DNA of 64,000 nucleotides from Sediminibacterium sp. KACHI17 (GTDB lineage Bacteria > Bacteroidota > Bacteroidia > Chitinophagales > Chitinophagaceae). Below the pieces are notes generated by a model that made no database searches, was not told the origin of the DNA, and was given only the letters and a program-made list of their open reading frames with translations. The stretch covers positions 2,790,001 to 2,854,000 of the forward strand of contig NZ_AP029612.1 in assembly GCF_040362915.1 (NCBI RefSeq), in the 5' to 3' direction. This document shows, in pieces, positions 32,431 to 40,683 of the stretch. How positions within the stretch are numbered: position 1 is the first letter of the stretch; every line of letters starts with the position of its first letter. The position numbers and the translations under genes were made by a program.

Positions 32431-33108
32431 ATGAAACTTTGTCGAAATACTTCATTCATGTTTCATCCTGTAGTTCCATTTGAAATAGGTGTAGATCAAT
32501 TATTGGCATTGGACCTGACTGCCAACAACAAAGCAGTTACTGAAACGTTGGTCAATGATATTGATCTTTTTTCTGCTTATATCGATCAGTGTTTAATAGA
32601 CTCAGGCGCTCGTTATGCTATCGGAGGATACAATGAGCATAGAACTGTATACAGCAGAAGTAGGGTGTTTGATGATGCGGAAGAACCTCGTCGTCTTCAC
32701 CTAGGTACAGACATATGGGGTCATCCAGGAACACCTGTATTTGCGCCTCTCAATGGAGTTGTCCATAGTTTTGGTTTCCACGAAACGTATGGTGACTACG
32801 GTGCAGTGATCATTCTGCAGCATGAATGGGAAGGAGGGATATTACATAGCTTATACGGACATCTATCTTTTCATGATCTGGATGAGTTGTATGAGGGAAA
32901 AGCAATTTATAAAGGAGAAGCTTTTGCTCATTTCGGTGAGCCTCATGAAAACGGGCATTGGCCACCACATCTTCATTTTCAGTTGATCCGAGATATGCAG
33001 GGGAAAGTTGGAGACTATCCGGGCGTTTGTAAATTCAGCGAACGTCAGCAATATTTAGCCAACTGTCCGGATCCAAGTATCATTTTAAAAGACACTTTCT
33101 ATAAATAA
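32431..33108 (+). CDS. M23 family metallopeptidase
   Basis: 225 residues from the ATG at 32431; a later start at 32458 is possible, and an in-frame TTG at 32392 lies in the terminator. The LytM/M23 zinc site is complete: HLGTD (His90, Asp94), LYGHL (His144) and HLHFQ (His180, His182). Enzymes of this type cut peptidoglycan cross-links, but no clear signal peptide is visible here, so location and substrate are uncertain. The gene is a single unit between two repeat hairpins. Confidence 0.88.
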   Translation: MKLCRNTSFMFHPVVPFEIGVDQLLALDLTANNKAVTETLVNDIDLFSAYIDQCLIDSGARYAIGGYNEHRTVYSRSRVFDDAEEPRRLHLGTDIWGHPGTPVFAPLNGVVHSFGFHETYGDYGAVIILQHEWEGGILHSLYGHLSFHDLDELYEGKAIYKGEAFAHFGEPHENGHWPPHLHFQLIRDMQGKVGDYPGVCKFSERQQYLANCPDPSIILKDTFYK

Positions 33109-33113
33109 TCCTA

Positions 33114-33177
33114 TTCAGTGACTCTCTGTGTCCTCAGTGGCAATAAAATGCCACAGAGAACACAGAGAGTCACTGAA
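33114..33177. repeat. CACAGAGA-type hairpin
   Basis: Perfect 18-bp arms (TTCAGTGACTCTCTGTGT at 33114-33131 and its complement at 33160-33177). The inner bases pair further (GTGGCA with TGCCAC). It separates the convergent M23 and TIP30-like genes and could act as a bidirectional terminator. Confidence 0.85.
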
Positions 33178-33180
33178 GTA

Positions 33181-33831
33181 TTACTCGTATGTTTTTATGT
33201 CATCTGATGCGAAAAGATGAGTTCCATTGCCACTATGATGTGCCGCATGTTGCATAGATTTTGCTAATGCTTTTGCTGAAACAGGTTTGTATTTTTTGAG
33301 TGGTCCAATCAAAATAGGGCTCATTAGCTTGGCGACGAAAATGCCAATCTTTTCACCTACTCTTCTTTCGGCTCTATCACCCATAATAAAAGAAGGTCTG
33401 AAAATACAGAGACAAGGATATCTTAATAAAGCCAATGCTTTTTCCAGCTGGCCTTTTGTTCTGCTATAAAAAATGGAAGATCTCTCATCAGCGCCTACTG
33501 CACTGATCACTAAAAATTTTTGTGACCCTGCCGCTAATTGCAGTGCAGCGATCTTTTGAGGATAGATGAGATCTACTTGTTTGAATGCATCCTGAGATCC
33601 GGCTTTTTTGATGGTAGTACCTAAGCAGCAAAAAACATCAGTTGCATCTATCGCACCATCCAGTCGCTCAAAATCAACGATCTGCTGTACCAATTTGGGA
33701 TGACTGATATGCACGGGTTTTCGAACATAGATGGTTATTTGAGCGTACAAAGGATCATCCAACAACAATTCTAACAAGTGTTGTCCCGTTAATCCGCTAG
33801 CCCCTACGATAAGTGCGGTCTTTTGCTGCAT
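33181..33831 (-). CDS. NAD(P)-binding oxidoreductase, TIP30/HTATIP2-like
   Basis: 216 residues, an atypical short-chain dehydrogenase fold. The dinucleotide-binding motif is LIVGASGLTGQHLLELLL at the N-terminus. DVFCCLGTTIKKAGSQDAF and FLVISAVGADERSSIFYSRTK (split over strand 5 and the YxxxK helix) are typical of the TIP30-like group, and the C-terminus has IFRPSFIMGDR. The substrate is unknown. It faces the M23 gene and is divergent from ruvB across a heptad repeat. Confidence 0.85.
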   Translation of the reverse strand: MQQKTALIVGASGLTGQHLLELLLDDPLYAQITIYVRKPVHISHPKLVQQIVDFERLDGAIDATDVFCCLGTTIKKAGSQDAFKQVDLIYPQKIAALQLAAGSQKFLVISAVGADERSSIFYSRTKGQLEKALALLRYPCLCIFRPSFIMGDRAERRVGEKIGIFVAKLMSPILIGPLKKYKPVSAKALAKSMQHAAHHSGNGTHLFASDDIKTYE

Positions 33832-33858
33832 GGAGATTTTTAAAGCTAAGATAGGATT

Positions 33859-33946
33859 GTGAGTAGTGAATAGTCAGTAGGGAGTATGATATTTTATTGT
33901 TTTTAGTTTGAACTCACTACTCACCACTGACTATTCACTATCTCAC
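33859..33946. repeat. GTGAGTA heptad hairpin
   Basis: The left arm has four heptads (GTGAGTA, GTGAATA, GTCAGTA, GGGAGTA; 33859-33886) and the inverted right arm lies at 33912-33946, with an AT-rich 25-base loop. It is in the divergent promoter gap of ruvB; a TACCTTTA box follows at 33954. Confidence 0.85.
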
Positions 33947-33965
33947 AATTTACTACCTTTACTCC

Positions 33966-35000
33966 ATGTCTAATCCTAATTTGAACAGAGATCCGATGAA
34001 CTTGAGTGCTGCTGAAAAGGAGTTTGAGAATGCCATACGTCCGGCAGAGATCAATGACTTTTCTGGACAGCCGCAATTGATCGAAAATCTGGTCATTTTT
34101 ATCAAAGCAGCTAAGTTGCGTGGCGAAGCATTGGATCATATTTTATTTCATGGTCCACCGGGATTGGGTAAGACTACACTCAGCAGGATTGTAGCGAATG
34201 AATTGGGGGTGAATATCAAAGAAACTTCGGGACCGGTGATTGAGAAACCGGGCGATCTGGCGGGCCTGCTTACCAATCTTCAACCCAATGATGTGTTGTT
34301 CATTGATGAGATCCATCGCTTGAGTACAGTGGTGGAGGAATATTTGTATGCTGCTATGGAAGATTTCAGGATCGATATCATGATCGATTCCGGTCCCAAT
34401 GCCAGAAGTGTACAGATCAATTTGAATCCATTTACATTGGTGGGTGCAACAACAAGAAGTGGATTATTGACAGCACCATTATTATCACGTTTCGGGATCA
34501 AATCAAGGTTGGAGTATTATCATGCAGAAACTTTGAAAAAGATCATAGAAAGAAGTGCTGCGATTTTAAATACCGGTATCCTTCCGGATGCTGCTTTCGA
34601 AATAGCGAGAAGAAGCAGGGGGACCCCTCGTATAGCCAATGGTTTGTTACGTCGTGTACGAGATTTCGCACAAGTACTGAATGATGGCAAAATTGATTTA
34701 GGTATTACACAGCATGCATTGAAAGCGTTGAATGTGGATGAGCATGGACTAGATGAAATGGATAACCGTATTTTATCAGCCATCATTGATAAATTCAAAG
34801 GAGGGCCTGTAGGACTTACTACCATTGCAACAGCAGTGGGTGAGGAAGCGGGTACACTGGAAGAAGTGTATGAACCCTTTTTGATACAGGAGGGTTTTTT
34901 ACAACGTACACCAAGAGGGAGAGAAGTAACATTAAAAGCCTATCAACATTTGGGAAAGGATCGTCCTTCGATGGGGAATCAGTCGGAGTTGTTTAGATAG
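33966..35000 (+). CDS. ruvB: Holliday junction branch migration ATPase RuvB
   Basis: 344 residues. The AAA+ motor has Walker A GPPGLGKT (63-70), Walker [11 protein letters not shown] (DEIH at 114-117), sensor 1 GATTRSGLL and the C-terminal winged helix ending [13 protein letters not shown]. With RuvA it drives branch migration before cutting by RuvC, whose gene is at 20.4 kb. The TACCTTTA box 4 bases before the ATG suggests a nearly leaderless transcript. It ends at a terminator shared with the convergent hemL. Confidence 0.97.
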   Translation: MSNPNLNRDPMNLSAAEKEFENAIRPAEINDFSGQPQLIENLVIFIKAAKLRGEALDHILFHGPPGLGKTTLSRIVANELGVNIKETSGPVIEKPGDLAGLLTNLQPNDVLFIDEIHRLSTVVEEYLYAAMEDFRIDIMIDSGPNARSVQINLNPFTLVGATTRSGLLTAPLLSRFGIKSRLEYYHAETLKKIIERSAAILNTGILPDAAFEIARRSRGTPRIANGLLRRVRDFAQVLNDGKIDLGITQHALKALNVDEHGLDEMDNRILSAIIDKFKGGPVGLTTIATAVGEEAGTLEEVYEPFLIQEGFLQRTPRGREVTLKAYQHLGKDRPSMGNQSELFR

Positions 35001-35033
35001 ATTTATTGCCACTGATGGCACAGAGATACACAG

Positions 35034-35062
35034 AAAGGGGCCGATTTAATCGACCCCTTTTT
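35034..35062. terminator. Bidirectional terminator between ruvB and hemL
   Basis: AAAGGGG-CCGAT pairs with ATCGACCCCTTT (one mismatch) and ends in T runs on both strands. The hemL stop codon is 3 bases beyond. The adjacent 35005-35033 is a partial CACAGAGATACACAG repeat copy. Confidence 0.85.
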
Positions 35063-35064
35063 AT

Positions 35065-36351
35065 TTATAATATTTCTGAGAGACTTTCTTTTGTGGCTTG
35101 TATGGTTGCATCAAGGTCTGCGTAAGTCAATGCGTTGTTGAGGAACCAACTTTCAAATGCAGAAGGAGGTAAGTAGATACCTTTTTTCAGCATGGCATGA
35201 AAGTATTTGTTGAATAATGCATTGTTGGCTGCAGATGCAGATGCAAAATCAGTCACAGGTTTTTCGCTGAAATGTACACTGATCATCGATCCAAATCTGT
35301 TGATGACGAATGGAGTTCCGCTTTCAGTGAGTACTTTATTTAAGCCCTCATGTAAGTAAGCTGTTTTATCATTCAGTTCCTGATAGAGCGATGGATTGTT
35401 TTTTAATTCATTCAATAAAGTATAACCTGCGATCATTGCGATCGGATTACCACTCAGTGTTCCTGCTTGGTATACATTTCCTAGTGGAGCAATTTTTTCC
35501 ATGATGGCACGTTTACCGCCAAAAGCACCAACTGGCATACCTGCACCGATCACTTTACCATAAGTGATAAGGTCAGCATCCACATTCAATACTTGTTGTG
35601 CGCCGCCTTGTCCTAAACGAAAACCTGTCATCACTTCGTCGAAAATGAAAACGATGCCTTCTGCATCACAAATTGCTCTGATACCTTCAAGGAATCCGGG
35701 TGCAGGTAAAATACAACCCATGTTTCCTGCAACGGGTTCAACTATGATGGCAGCAATTTCATTTTTATGGATAGAAACCAAATTCTTAACGGCATTAAGA
35801 TCATTGTAAGCACAAGTCAAAGTATCAGTAGATACACCACCTGTGATTCCGGGAACCGTTTGAATATCAAATGTTGCCAATCCGCTACCGGCTTTTACTA
35901 GAAATGCATCAGCATGACCATGATAGCAGCCTTCGAATTTTATGAATTTATTTCTGCCGGTATATCCTCTAGCCAAACGCAATGCACTCATACAAGCTTC
36001 GGTTCCACTGCTCACCATTCTGATCAGGTCAACATTGGGTGCCATACTTTTTATGAGTTCTGCCATTTCAATTTCTAACTCAGTAGGTGCACCATACGAA
36101 GTAGATAAAACAGCTTTTTCCTGAATGGCTTTCACTATGGGCTCGTAGGCATGTCCTAAGATCATAGGCCCCCATGAAGCGATATAATCAATATAACGAT
36201 TACCATCAGCATCATAGAGATAAGCCCCTTTGGCTTTTTCAATAAAGATGGGCGTACCACCTACACTTTTAAAAGCTCTCACAGGAGAGTTTACCCCACC
36301 CGGAATAGATTGTTGCGCGCGTTCGAAGAGAGAGAGACTTCTATTATACAT
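35065..36351 (-). CDS. hemL: Glutamate-1-semialdehyde 2,1-aminomutase
   Basis: 428 residues from the ATG at 36351; the in-frame ATG at 36426 would read through a repeat and is rejected. The PLP enzyme converts glutamate-1-semialdehyde to 5-aminolevulinate, second step of the C5 route. Hallmarks are [31 protein letters not shown] (20 residues around the cofactor phosphate site), FDEVMTGFR (PLP-ring Asp) and the Schiff-base Lys in [17 protein letters not shown]. It is last in the minus-strand order hemA-C-D-E-F-B-L. Confidence 0.97.
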   Translation of the reverse strand: MYNRSLSLFERAQQSIPGGVNSPVRAFKSVGGTPIFIEKAKGAYLYDADGNRYIDYIASWGPMILGHAYEPIVKAIQEKAVLSTSYGAPTELEIEMAELIKSMAPNVDLIRMVSSGTEACMSALRLARGYTGRNKFIKFEGCYHGHADAFLVKAGSGLATFDIQTVPGITGGVSTDTLTCAYNDLNAVKNLVSIHKNEIAAIIVEPVAGNMGCILPAPGFLEGIRAICDAEGIVFIFDEVMTGFRLGQGGAQQVLNVDADLITYGKVIGAGMPVGAFGGKRAIMEKIAPLGNVYQAGTLSGNPIAMIAGYTLLNELKNNPSLYQELNDKTAYLHEGLNKVLTESGTPFVINRFGSMISVHFSEKPVTDFASASAANNALFNKYFHAMLKKGIYLPPSAFESWFLNNALTYADLDATIQATKESLSEIL

Positions 36352-36372
36352 AGTTATATTTGTTGTTAATAT

Positions 36373-36437
36373 ATTGCCACAGAATGCATAGAAATACACA
36401 GAATCTTTCAGTGCTTCTCTGTGCATTCAGTGGCAAT
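36373..36437. repeat. CACAGAAT-type hairpin between hemB and hemL
   Basis: Arms TTGCCACAGAATGCA (36374-36388) and its near-perfect complement at about 36422-36436, with a partly paired loop that holds further ACACAGA units. It belongs to the CACAGAGA family. Confidence 0.75.
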
Positions 36438-36440
36438 AAA

Positions 36441-37418
36441 CTATTCGGTAATTAGTTTAATAATATCTTTTGCGAAATACGTTGCTATCATATCTGCGCC
36501 TGCGCGTTTAATAGATGTAAGGCTCTCAATGATCGCTTTTTCTTCGTTCAGCCAACCCATTTTTGAGGCTGCTTTGATCATAGCGTATTCACCACTTACC
36601 TGATAAGCACTTACCGGAACTTCTACTGCATTCTTCACTTCACGGATAATATCCAGATAGGCCATCGCAGGTTTTACCATGACGATATCTGCGCCTTCTT
36701 CCACATCCATCAACGTTTCTTTGATCGCTTCTGTTCGATTGGCGAAATCCATTTGATAGGTTTTTTTATCACCAAATCCGGGTGCACTATCCAGCGCATC
36801 TCTGAATGGACCATAAAAACAGGATGCATACTTGGCACTATAACTCATGATGCCCACTTTTGTAAATCCACTTTCTTCCAAACCATTTCTGATAGCGCCA
36901 ATTCTTCCATCCATCATATCACTGGGTGCAACAAAATCACATCCGGCTTCTGCATGACTGATACTCATTTTTACCAATGCTTCTACTGTTTCATCATTTA
37001 CGATCTCGCCGTCTTTTACGATACCATCATGTCCATAAGATGAAAACGGATCTAAAGCCACATCAGTCATCACAATCATTTCAGGAACTGCATTTTTGAT
37101 CGCTTTGATGCTTCGCTGCATCAATCCGTTCTTGTTCCATGCCTCTTTCCCTGTATTATCTTTTAGTTCATCTTTACATTTGATGAACAGCAGTACACAT
37201 CGAATACCCATCTCCCACAATGCTTTCACTTCTTTCACCGTAAGGTCTAAAGACATTCTGTAATATCCAGGCATCGAAGCGATCTCTGTTTTTACATTCT
37301 CTCCTTCATCGATAAATAATGGAGCAATAAAATCAGCCGGCTTCAATATGGTCTCCGCTACCATTGCGCGAATAGCAGGTGATTGGCGGAGGATGCGATT
37401 GCGTCGTTGTAAATACAT
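36441..37418 (-). CDS. hemB: Delta-aminolevulinic acid dehydratase (porphobilinogen synthase)
   Basis: 325 residues. It condenses two 5-aminolevulinate molecules to porphobilinogen. The two active-site lysines are in MSYSAKYASCFYGPFRDA and IVMVKPAMAYLDIIREV. The metal loop reads DVALDPFSSYGHDGIV, with Asp in place of the zinc-binding cysteines, so this is the Mg-type enzyme as in Pseudomonas and plants rather than the zinc type. An S23-type gene and a long inverted repeat separate it from hemF upstream. Confidence 0.97.
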   Translation of the reverse strand: MYLQRRNRILRQSPAIRAMVAETILKPADFIAPLFIDEGENVKTEIASMPGYYRMSLDLTVKEVKALWEMGIRCVLLFIKCKDELKDNTGKEAWNKNGLMQRSIKAIKNAVPEMIVMTDVALDPFSSYGHDGIVKDGEIVNDETVEALVKMSISHAEAGCDFVAPSDMMDGRIGAIRNGLEESGFTKVGIMSYSAKYASCFYGPFRDALDSAPGFGDKKTYQMDFANRTEAIKETLMDVEEGADIVMVKPAMAYLDIIREVKNAVEVPVSAYQVSGEYAMIKAASKMGWLNEEKAIIESLTSIKRAGADMIATYFAKDIIKLITE

Positions 37419-37431
37419 GAATCTTTGAATT

Positions 37432-37898
37432 TTTGATCTTTGATTTCTTGATTTATTATTTGGTCAACTTCATTTTTAAATCAAACGTTTTATTAGCGGA
37501 AGTGAAAATGGCTGTTAGTTCATTTGCTTCTACTATTAATTGATCTATGATACTATTTGTACTAAGTTTTGTTGCTTTAATGATTTCAAGCCAATAATGT
37601 GACTCGTCGATTTCTTCCAGAACAATTTTTAATTTATGTGCAAAATCAGCCTGTGATTTCGATCTGCTTGTTGCACGATAATTTGCTCCTACCGATCCAG
37701 AAGATCGGATCAATTTTTTTGCAATCTCAAAGCCAGCAGGTGTTTTCGGCAGACATTCACAAAATAATACGATATCAATATTGAACTGTTTTGTTCTGTC
37801 TTGTAAAGTTTTCCGATTCATCCTGCAAAAATATGTTAGATCAATGCGAACGATACAGAGCGTTTGTTATGAAATAAATCAAGAAATCAAAGATCAAA
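37432..37898. mobile_element. S23-gene cassette bounded by perfect 26-bp inverted repeats
   Basis: The left end 37432-37457 and the right end 37873-37898 are exact reverse complements over 26 bases (TTTGATCTTTGATTTCTTGA...). They enclose 415 bases that hold one gene, transcribed in the direction of the hem operon. In RNA the ends would pair to loop out the gene, as the ends of 23S rRNA intervening sequences do. No transposase and no clear target duplication is seen. The same arm sequence occurs as a hairpin without a gene at 54739-54809. Confidence 0.6.
37456..37821 (-). CDS. Four-helix bundle protein, 23S rRNA intervening-sequence (S23) family
   Basis: 121 residues. Typical four-helix bundle of the S23/bAvd-like family: FCECLPKTPAGFEIAKKLI (helix 1), the hallmark RSSGSVGANYRATSRSKSQA, then DFAHKLKIVLEEIDESHYWL and the C-terminal IIDQLIVEANELTAIFTSA. 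Members are encoded inside intervening sequences of 23S rRNA genes, in diversity-generating retroelements and as orphans; they bind nucleic acids, and a precise role is not known. Here it interrupts the heme operon between hemF and hemB. The TAA stop overlaps the left inverted repeat. Confidence 0.88.
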   Translation of the reverse strand: MNRKTLQDRTKQFNIDIVLFCECLPKTPAGFEIAKKLIRSSGSVGANYRATSRSKSQADFAHKLKIVLEEIDESHYWLEIIKATKLSTNSIIDQLIVEANELTAIFTSANKTFDLKMKLTK

Positions 37899-37907
37899 GA
37901 ATCACAC

Positions 37908-38816
37908 TTATATCCATTCCTTTGGGTGTAAGCATGCTTGCCACAATTCCCATTCTTTTGAACCTTCAGCCGGTTGATGATTGTAGTCAAATCTTACTGT
38001 TGGCGGCAAGCTCATCAGAATACTTTCAATTCTTCCATTGGTCTTGAGCCCAAAGATCGTTCCTCGATCGTGTACCAGGTTGAATTCTGTGTACCTGCCT
38101 CTACGTATTTCCTGCCAATATTTATTCTCCGGAGTGAATCCAGTATGCTTTCTTTTCTCAACAATCGGAATGTAACTATCGATGAAAGCATAGCCACAGG
38201 CTTTTGCAAATGCCATCCAGAAATGAACGTCTTTATGTTCATCCGGACGCTGGTAATCGTAAAAGATTCCACCAATACCTCTTCTTTCTTGATTGCGATG
38301 CCAGTTCACAAAATATTCATCACATTCTTTTTTGAATGTCGGATAAAAAGAAGGGTCGAACTGGTCACAAGCATTTTTATAGGTCTGATGAAAGTGAATG
38401 GCATCATCCTCAAACAAGTAATAGGGTGTAAGATCGGTGCCTCCACCAAACCATCTGTCGATGACCTCTCCTTTTTCATCGTATAATTCAAACATGCGAT
38501 AATTGCAATGTACGGTTGGTACGAACGGATTGTAAGGATGGATCACAAGGCTTAATCCACAAGCAAACCAGCTATGTCCATTGATCTTTAATTGTGATCG
38601 CATCAAATCTGTAACCGGGCCAAATACCACAGAAGTATTCACACCACCTTTTTCCAACACAGCACCATTGCCAATCACACGCGTGCGGCCACCGCCACCT
38701 TCTGCGCGATCCCACTTGTCTTCATGAAATCTAGCTTTGCCATCTGCTTTCTCCAATGCTGCGCAGATATCATCCTGCAGTTGTTGAATAAAGGAGATCC
38801 ATTGTTCTTTTATCAT
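37908..38816 (-). CDS. hemF: Coproporphyrinogen III oxidase, aerobic
   Basis: 302 residues from the ATG at 38816; an upstream frame (ACG/ATG at 38858) is encoded by a repeat arm. HemF uses oxygen to decarboxylate two propionates of coproporphyrinogen III to vinyl groups, giving protoporphyrinogen IX. Conserved segments are RAEGGGGRTRVI, GHSWFACGLSLVIHPYNP, WFGGGTDLTPYYLFEDD and EFNLVHDRGTIFGLKT. The presence of HemF rather than HemN implies an aerobic lifestyle. It lies between a repeat hairpin and the S23 cassette. Confidence 0.97.
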   Translation of the reverse strand: MIKEQWISFIQQLQDDICAALEKADGKARFHEDKWDRAEGGGGRTRVIGNGAVLEKGGVNTSVVFGPVTDLMRSQLKINGHSWFACGLSLVIHPYNPFVPTVHCNYRMFELYDEKGEVIDRWFGGGTDLTPYYLFEDDAIHFHQTYKNACDQFDPSFYPTFKKECDEYFVNWHRNQERRGIGGIFYDYQRPDEHKDVHFWMAFAKACGYAFIDSYIPIVEKRKHTGFTPENKYWQEIRRGRYTEFNLVHDRGTIFGLKTNGRIESILMSLPPTVRFDYNHQPAEGSKEWELWQACLHPKEWI

Positions 38817-38832
38817 AAGGTTGTATTGTTTT

Positions 38833-38882
38833 GTGAATTGTGAATGGTGAATTGTCAATACGATTCACCATTCACAATTCAC
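38833..38882. repeat. GTGAATT heptad hairpin between hemE and hemF
   Basis: The left arm has four heptads (GTGAATT, GTGAATG, GTGAATT, GTCAATA). The first 20 bases (38833-38852) are an exact reverse complement of 38863-38882. The hairpin loop is 10 bases. It ends three bases before the hemE stop. Confidence 0.9.
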
Positions 38883-38885
38883 AAT

Positions 38886-39914
38886 TCACGAATGTCGAAA
38901 TTCTTTTACCGCATCCACAAATGCTCTTGCATGATCAACAGGAACATTGGGAAGGATACCATGTCCAAGATTGGCGATATGTCTACCCGGACCAAATGCA
39001 CGTAACATGTCTTTTACTTCTTTTTGAATCACGGGGATCGGTGATAGTAATTTCGCAGGATCAAAGTTTCCTTGCAGTGTTACATTATTACCTGCAAACT
39101 GACGAGCCAGTTCAGGTTTGATGCACCAGTCTATTCCCAAGCCATGCGCACCTGTAGCAGCCATACTTTCTAAACTATGCCATGCACCTTTTGCAAATAC
39201 GATCGTAGGCACTTCATCTTTCAATGCAGCAACGATCTGTCGCATGTATTGTAAGGATAGATTTTCAAAATCATGAGGACTCAACAATCCACCCCAACTA
39301 TCAAAAATTTGAACTGTATCAGCACCTGCTTTTACTTGTGCTTTCAGGTAAGCGATCGTGGTATCAGTGATCATTTGTAATAACTGATGTGCCAGTTCCG
39401 GTTGCGTATAGCAAAATGCTTTTGCTTCGTCAAAAGTCTTAGAGCCTTTGCCTTGCACCATATAGCATAGTAATGTCCAAGGAGCGCCTGCAAAGCCGAT
39501 CAATGGAACTCTTCCATTGAGTTCTTGTTTAATGAGTTTGATGGCATCCATTACATAACCTAGTGTTTCATGAACATCCGGTACACGAACGCGTGCCATG
39601 TCTTTATTGGTTTTAATCGGATCGGGTAGTACAGGTCCTTTACTTTCGATCAACTGTACTTCCAGTCCCATAGCTTGCGGAACGACGAGAATATCAGAAA
39701 ATAAAATAGCGGCGTCAACGCCAACAATATCTATTGGTTGCAACGTGATCTCACATGCCAATTCCGGTGTCTGACAACGTTCAAAGAATCCATATTTCTC
39801 GCGCAATACCATATACTCAGGAAGGTATCGTCCGGCCTGACGCATCATCCAAACAGGAGTTCTTTCAGTTGTTTCACCACGAAGGGTTCGGAGGAGTAAA
39901 TCGTTTTTTAGCAT
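38886..39914 (-). CDS. hemE: Uroporphyrinogen decarboxylase
   Basis: 342 residues. It removes four acetate carboxyls from uroporphyrinogen III to give coproporphyrinogen III. Signature regions are [17 protein letters not shown] at the N-terminus (cofactor-free active-site Arg) and [20 protein letters not shown] in the middle, with [17 protein letters not shown] near the end. It is flanked on both sides by GTGAATG-type heptad repeats, the downstream one reaching its stop codon. Confidence 0.97.
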   Translation of the reverse strand: MLKNDLLLRTLRGETTERTPVWMMRQAGRYLPEYMVLREKYGFFERCQTPELACEITLQPIDIVGVDAAILFSDILVVPQAMGLEVQLIESKGPVLPDPIKTNKDMARVRVPDVHETLGYVMDAIKLIKQELNGRVPLIGFAGAPWTLLCYMVQGKGSKTFDEAKAFCYTQPELAHQLLQMITDTTIAYLKAQVKAGADTVQIFDSWGGLLSPHDFENLSLQYMRQIVAALKDEVPTIVFAKGAWHSLESMAATGAHGLGIDWCIKPELARQFAGNNVTLQGNFDPAKLLSPIPVIQKEVKDMLRAFGPGRHIANLGHGILPNVPVDHARAFVDAVKEFRHS

Positions 39915-39923
39915 AAATTATTT

Positions 39924-39983
39924 GTGAATGGTGAATGGTGAATGGTCAATGTTAAGAATTCACAATTGACAATTCACCATTCA
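39924..39983. repeat. GTGAATG heptad hairpin between hemD and hemE
   Basis: Four tandem heptads (GTGAATG three times, GTCAATG; 39924-39951) face an inverted arm at about 39961-39983. The right arm is translated: it encodes the last ten residues of hemD and its stop lies at the base of the loop. Confidence 0.9.
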
Positions 39984-40683
39984 CAAAGTAATGAATCGCT
40001 TTCCTCACCAGTTCTTCTTTTCCCGGTGAATGAGCTGTTATGATTGAATTGTTAGTATATCTTTTAATGGCGGCTTCAGTAGTAGTTCCAATGGCAAAAA
40101 GTACAGTTGAAGTAGCGACTTTGTTCTTATTGAAAAAGCTTTCTACGGCACTCGGACTAAAAAATACGATACCATTATAAGTGGTATCTATTTTTTGATG
40201 GAGTGGGATGGTTTTGTATACGATGATCTCTTCAACACTGATACCTGCTTCTTTAAGTTTGGCAGGTAATTCATCTCTCCGCTGATCCCCACAGAAGAAA
40301 AATACTTCATCCAACTCATCGTCATCAGATAAAATGGTTTCTGCAAGTTCCGATGCATTGTTGCCCGTACCGCTTATCGCTTGTTCTCCAAAGTAGTTGC
40401 GTATCAGTTCTTGTGTTGTATTCCCCATGCAATAGATATTCCATTCAGGTACGTGCTGATCGAGCATGGTGATCACACTTTCAACAGCATTCATGCTGGT
40501 AAATACAACCGTAGCATATTGCAAAGCAATTTGTTCAATTTCTTGTTGAGTATCAATATCTTGAACTGGTTCCGTATCGATCAAGGGAATAATATCCAAC
40601 TCAATGTTTTGTTCAGCTGCTTCCTGTATCAGTGACTCTTTTACAGGTCTGGTAGATAATATTTTCTTTTTACTTTCCTGCAT
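39952..40683 (-). CDS. hemD: Uroporphyrinogen-III synthase
   Basis: 243 residues of the poorly conserved HemD fold, recognised from two alternating alpha-beta domains and segments TVVFTSMNAVESVITML, IYCMGNTTQELI and NGIVFFSPSAVESFF. It closes and inverts ring D of hydroxymethylbilane to uroporphyrinogen III. Its start overlaps the end of hemC by 14 bases, supporting coupling. The C-terminal residues VNGELSIVNS are encoded by the heptad repeat arm. Confidence 0.9.
   Translation of the reverse strand: MQESKKKILSTRPVKESLIQEAAEQNIELDIIPLIDTEPVQDIDTQQEIEQIALQYATVVFTSMNAVESVITMLDQHVPEWNIYCMGNTTQELIRNYFGEQAISGTGNNASELAETILSDDDELDEVFFFCGDQRRDELPAKLKEAGISVEEIIVYKTIPLHQKIDTTYNGIVFFSPSAVESFFNKNKVATSTVLFAIGTTTEAAIKRYTNNSIITAHSPGKEELVRKAIHYFVNGELSIVNS

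Noticed and set aside
37432..37898. Classical insertion sequence
   Set aside because: There is no transposase, and the enclosed gene is an S23-type four-helix protein. I retain it only as an IVS-like cassette.
37974..38486. Plus-strand 170-codon ORF
   Set aside because: Antisense to hemF, which is fully conserved across the same bases.
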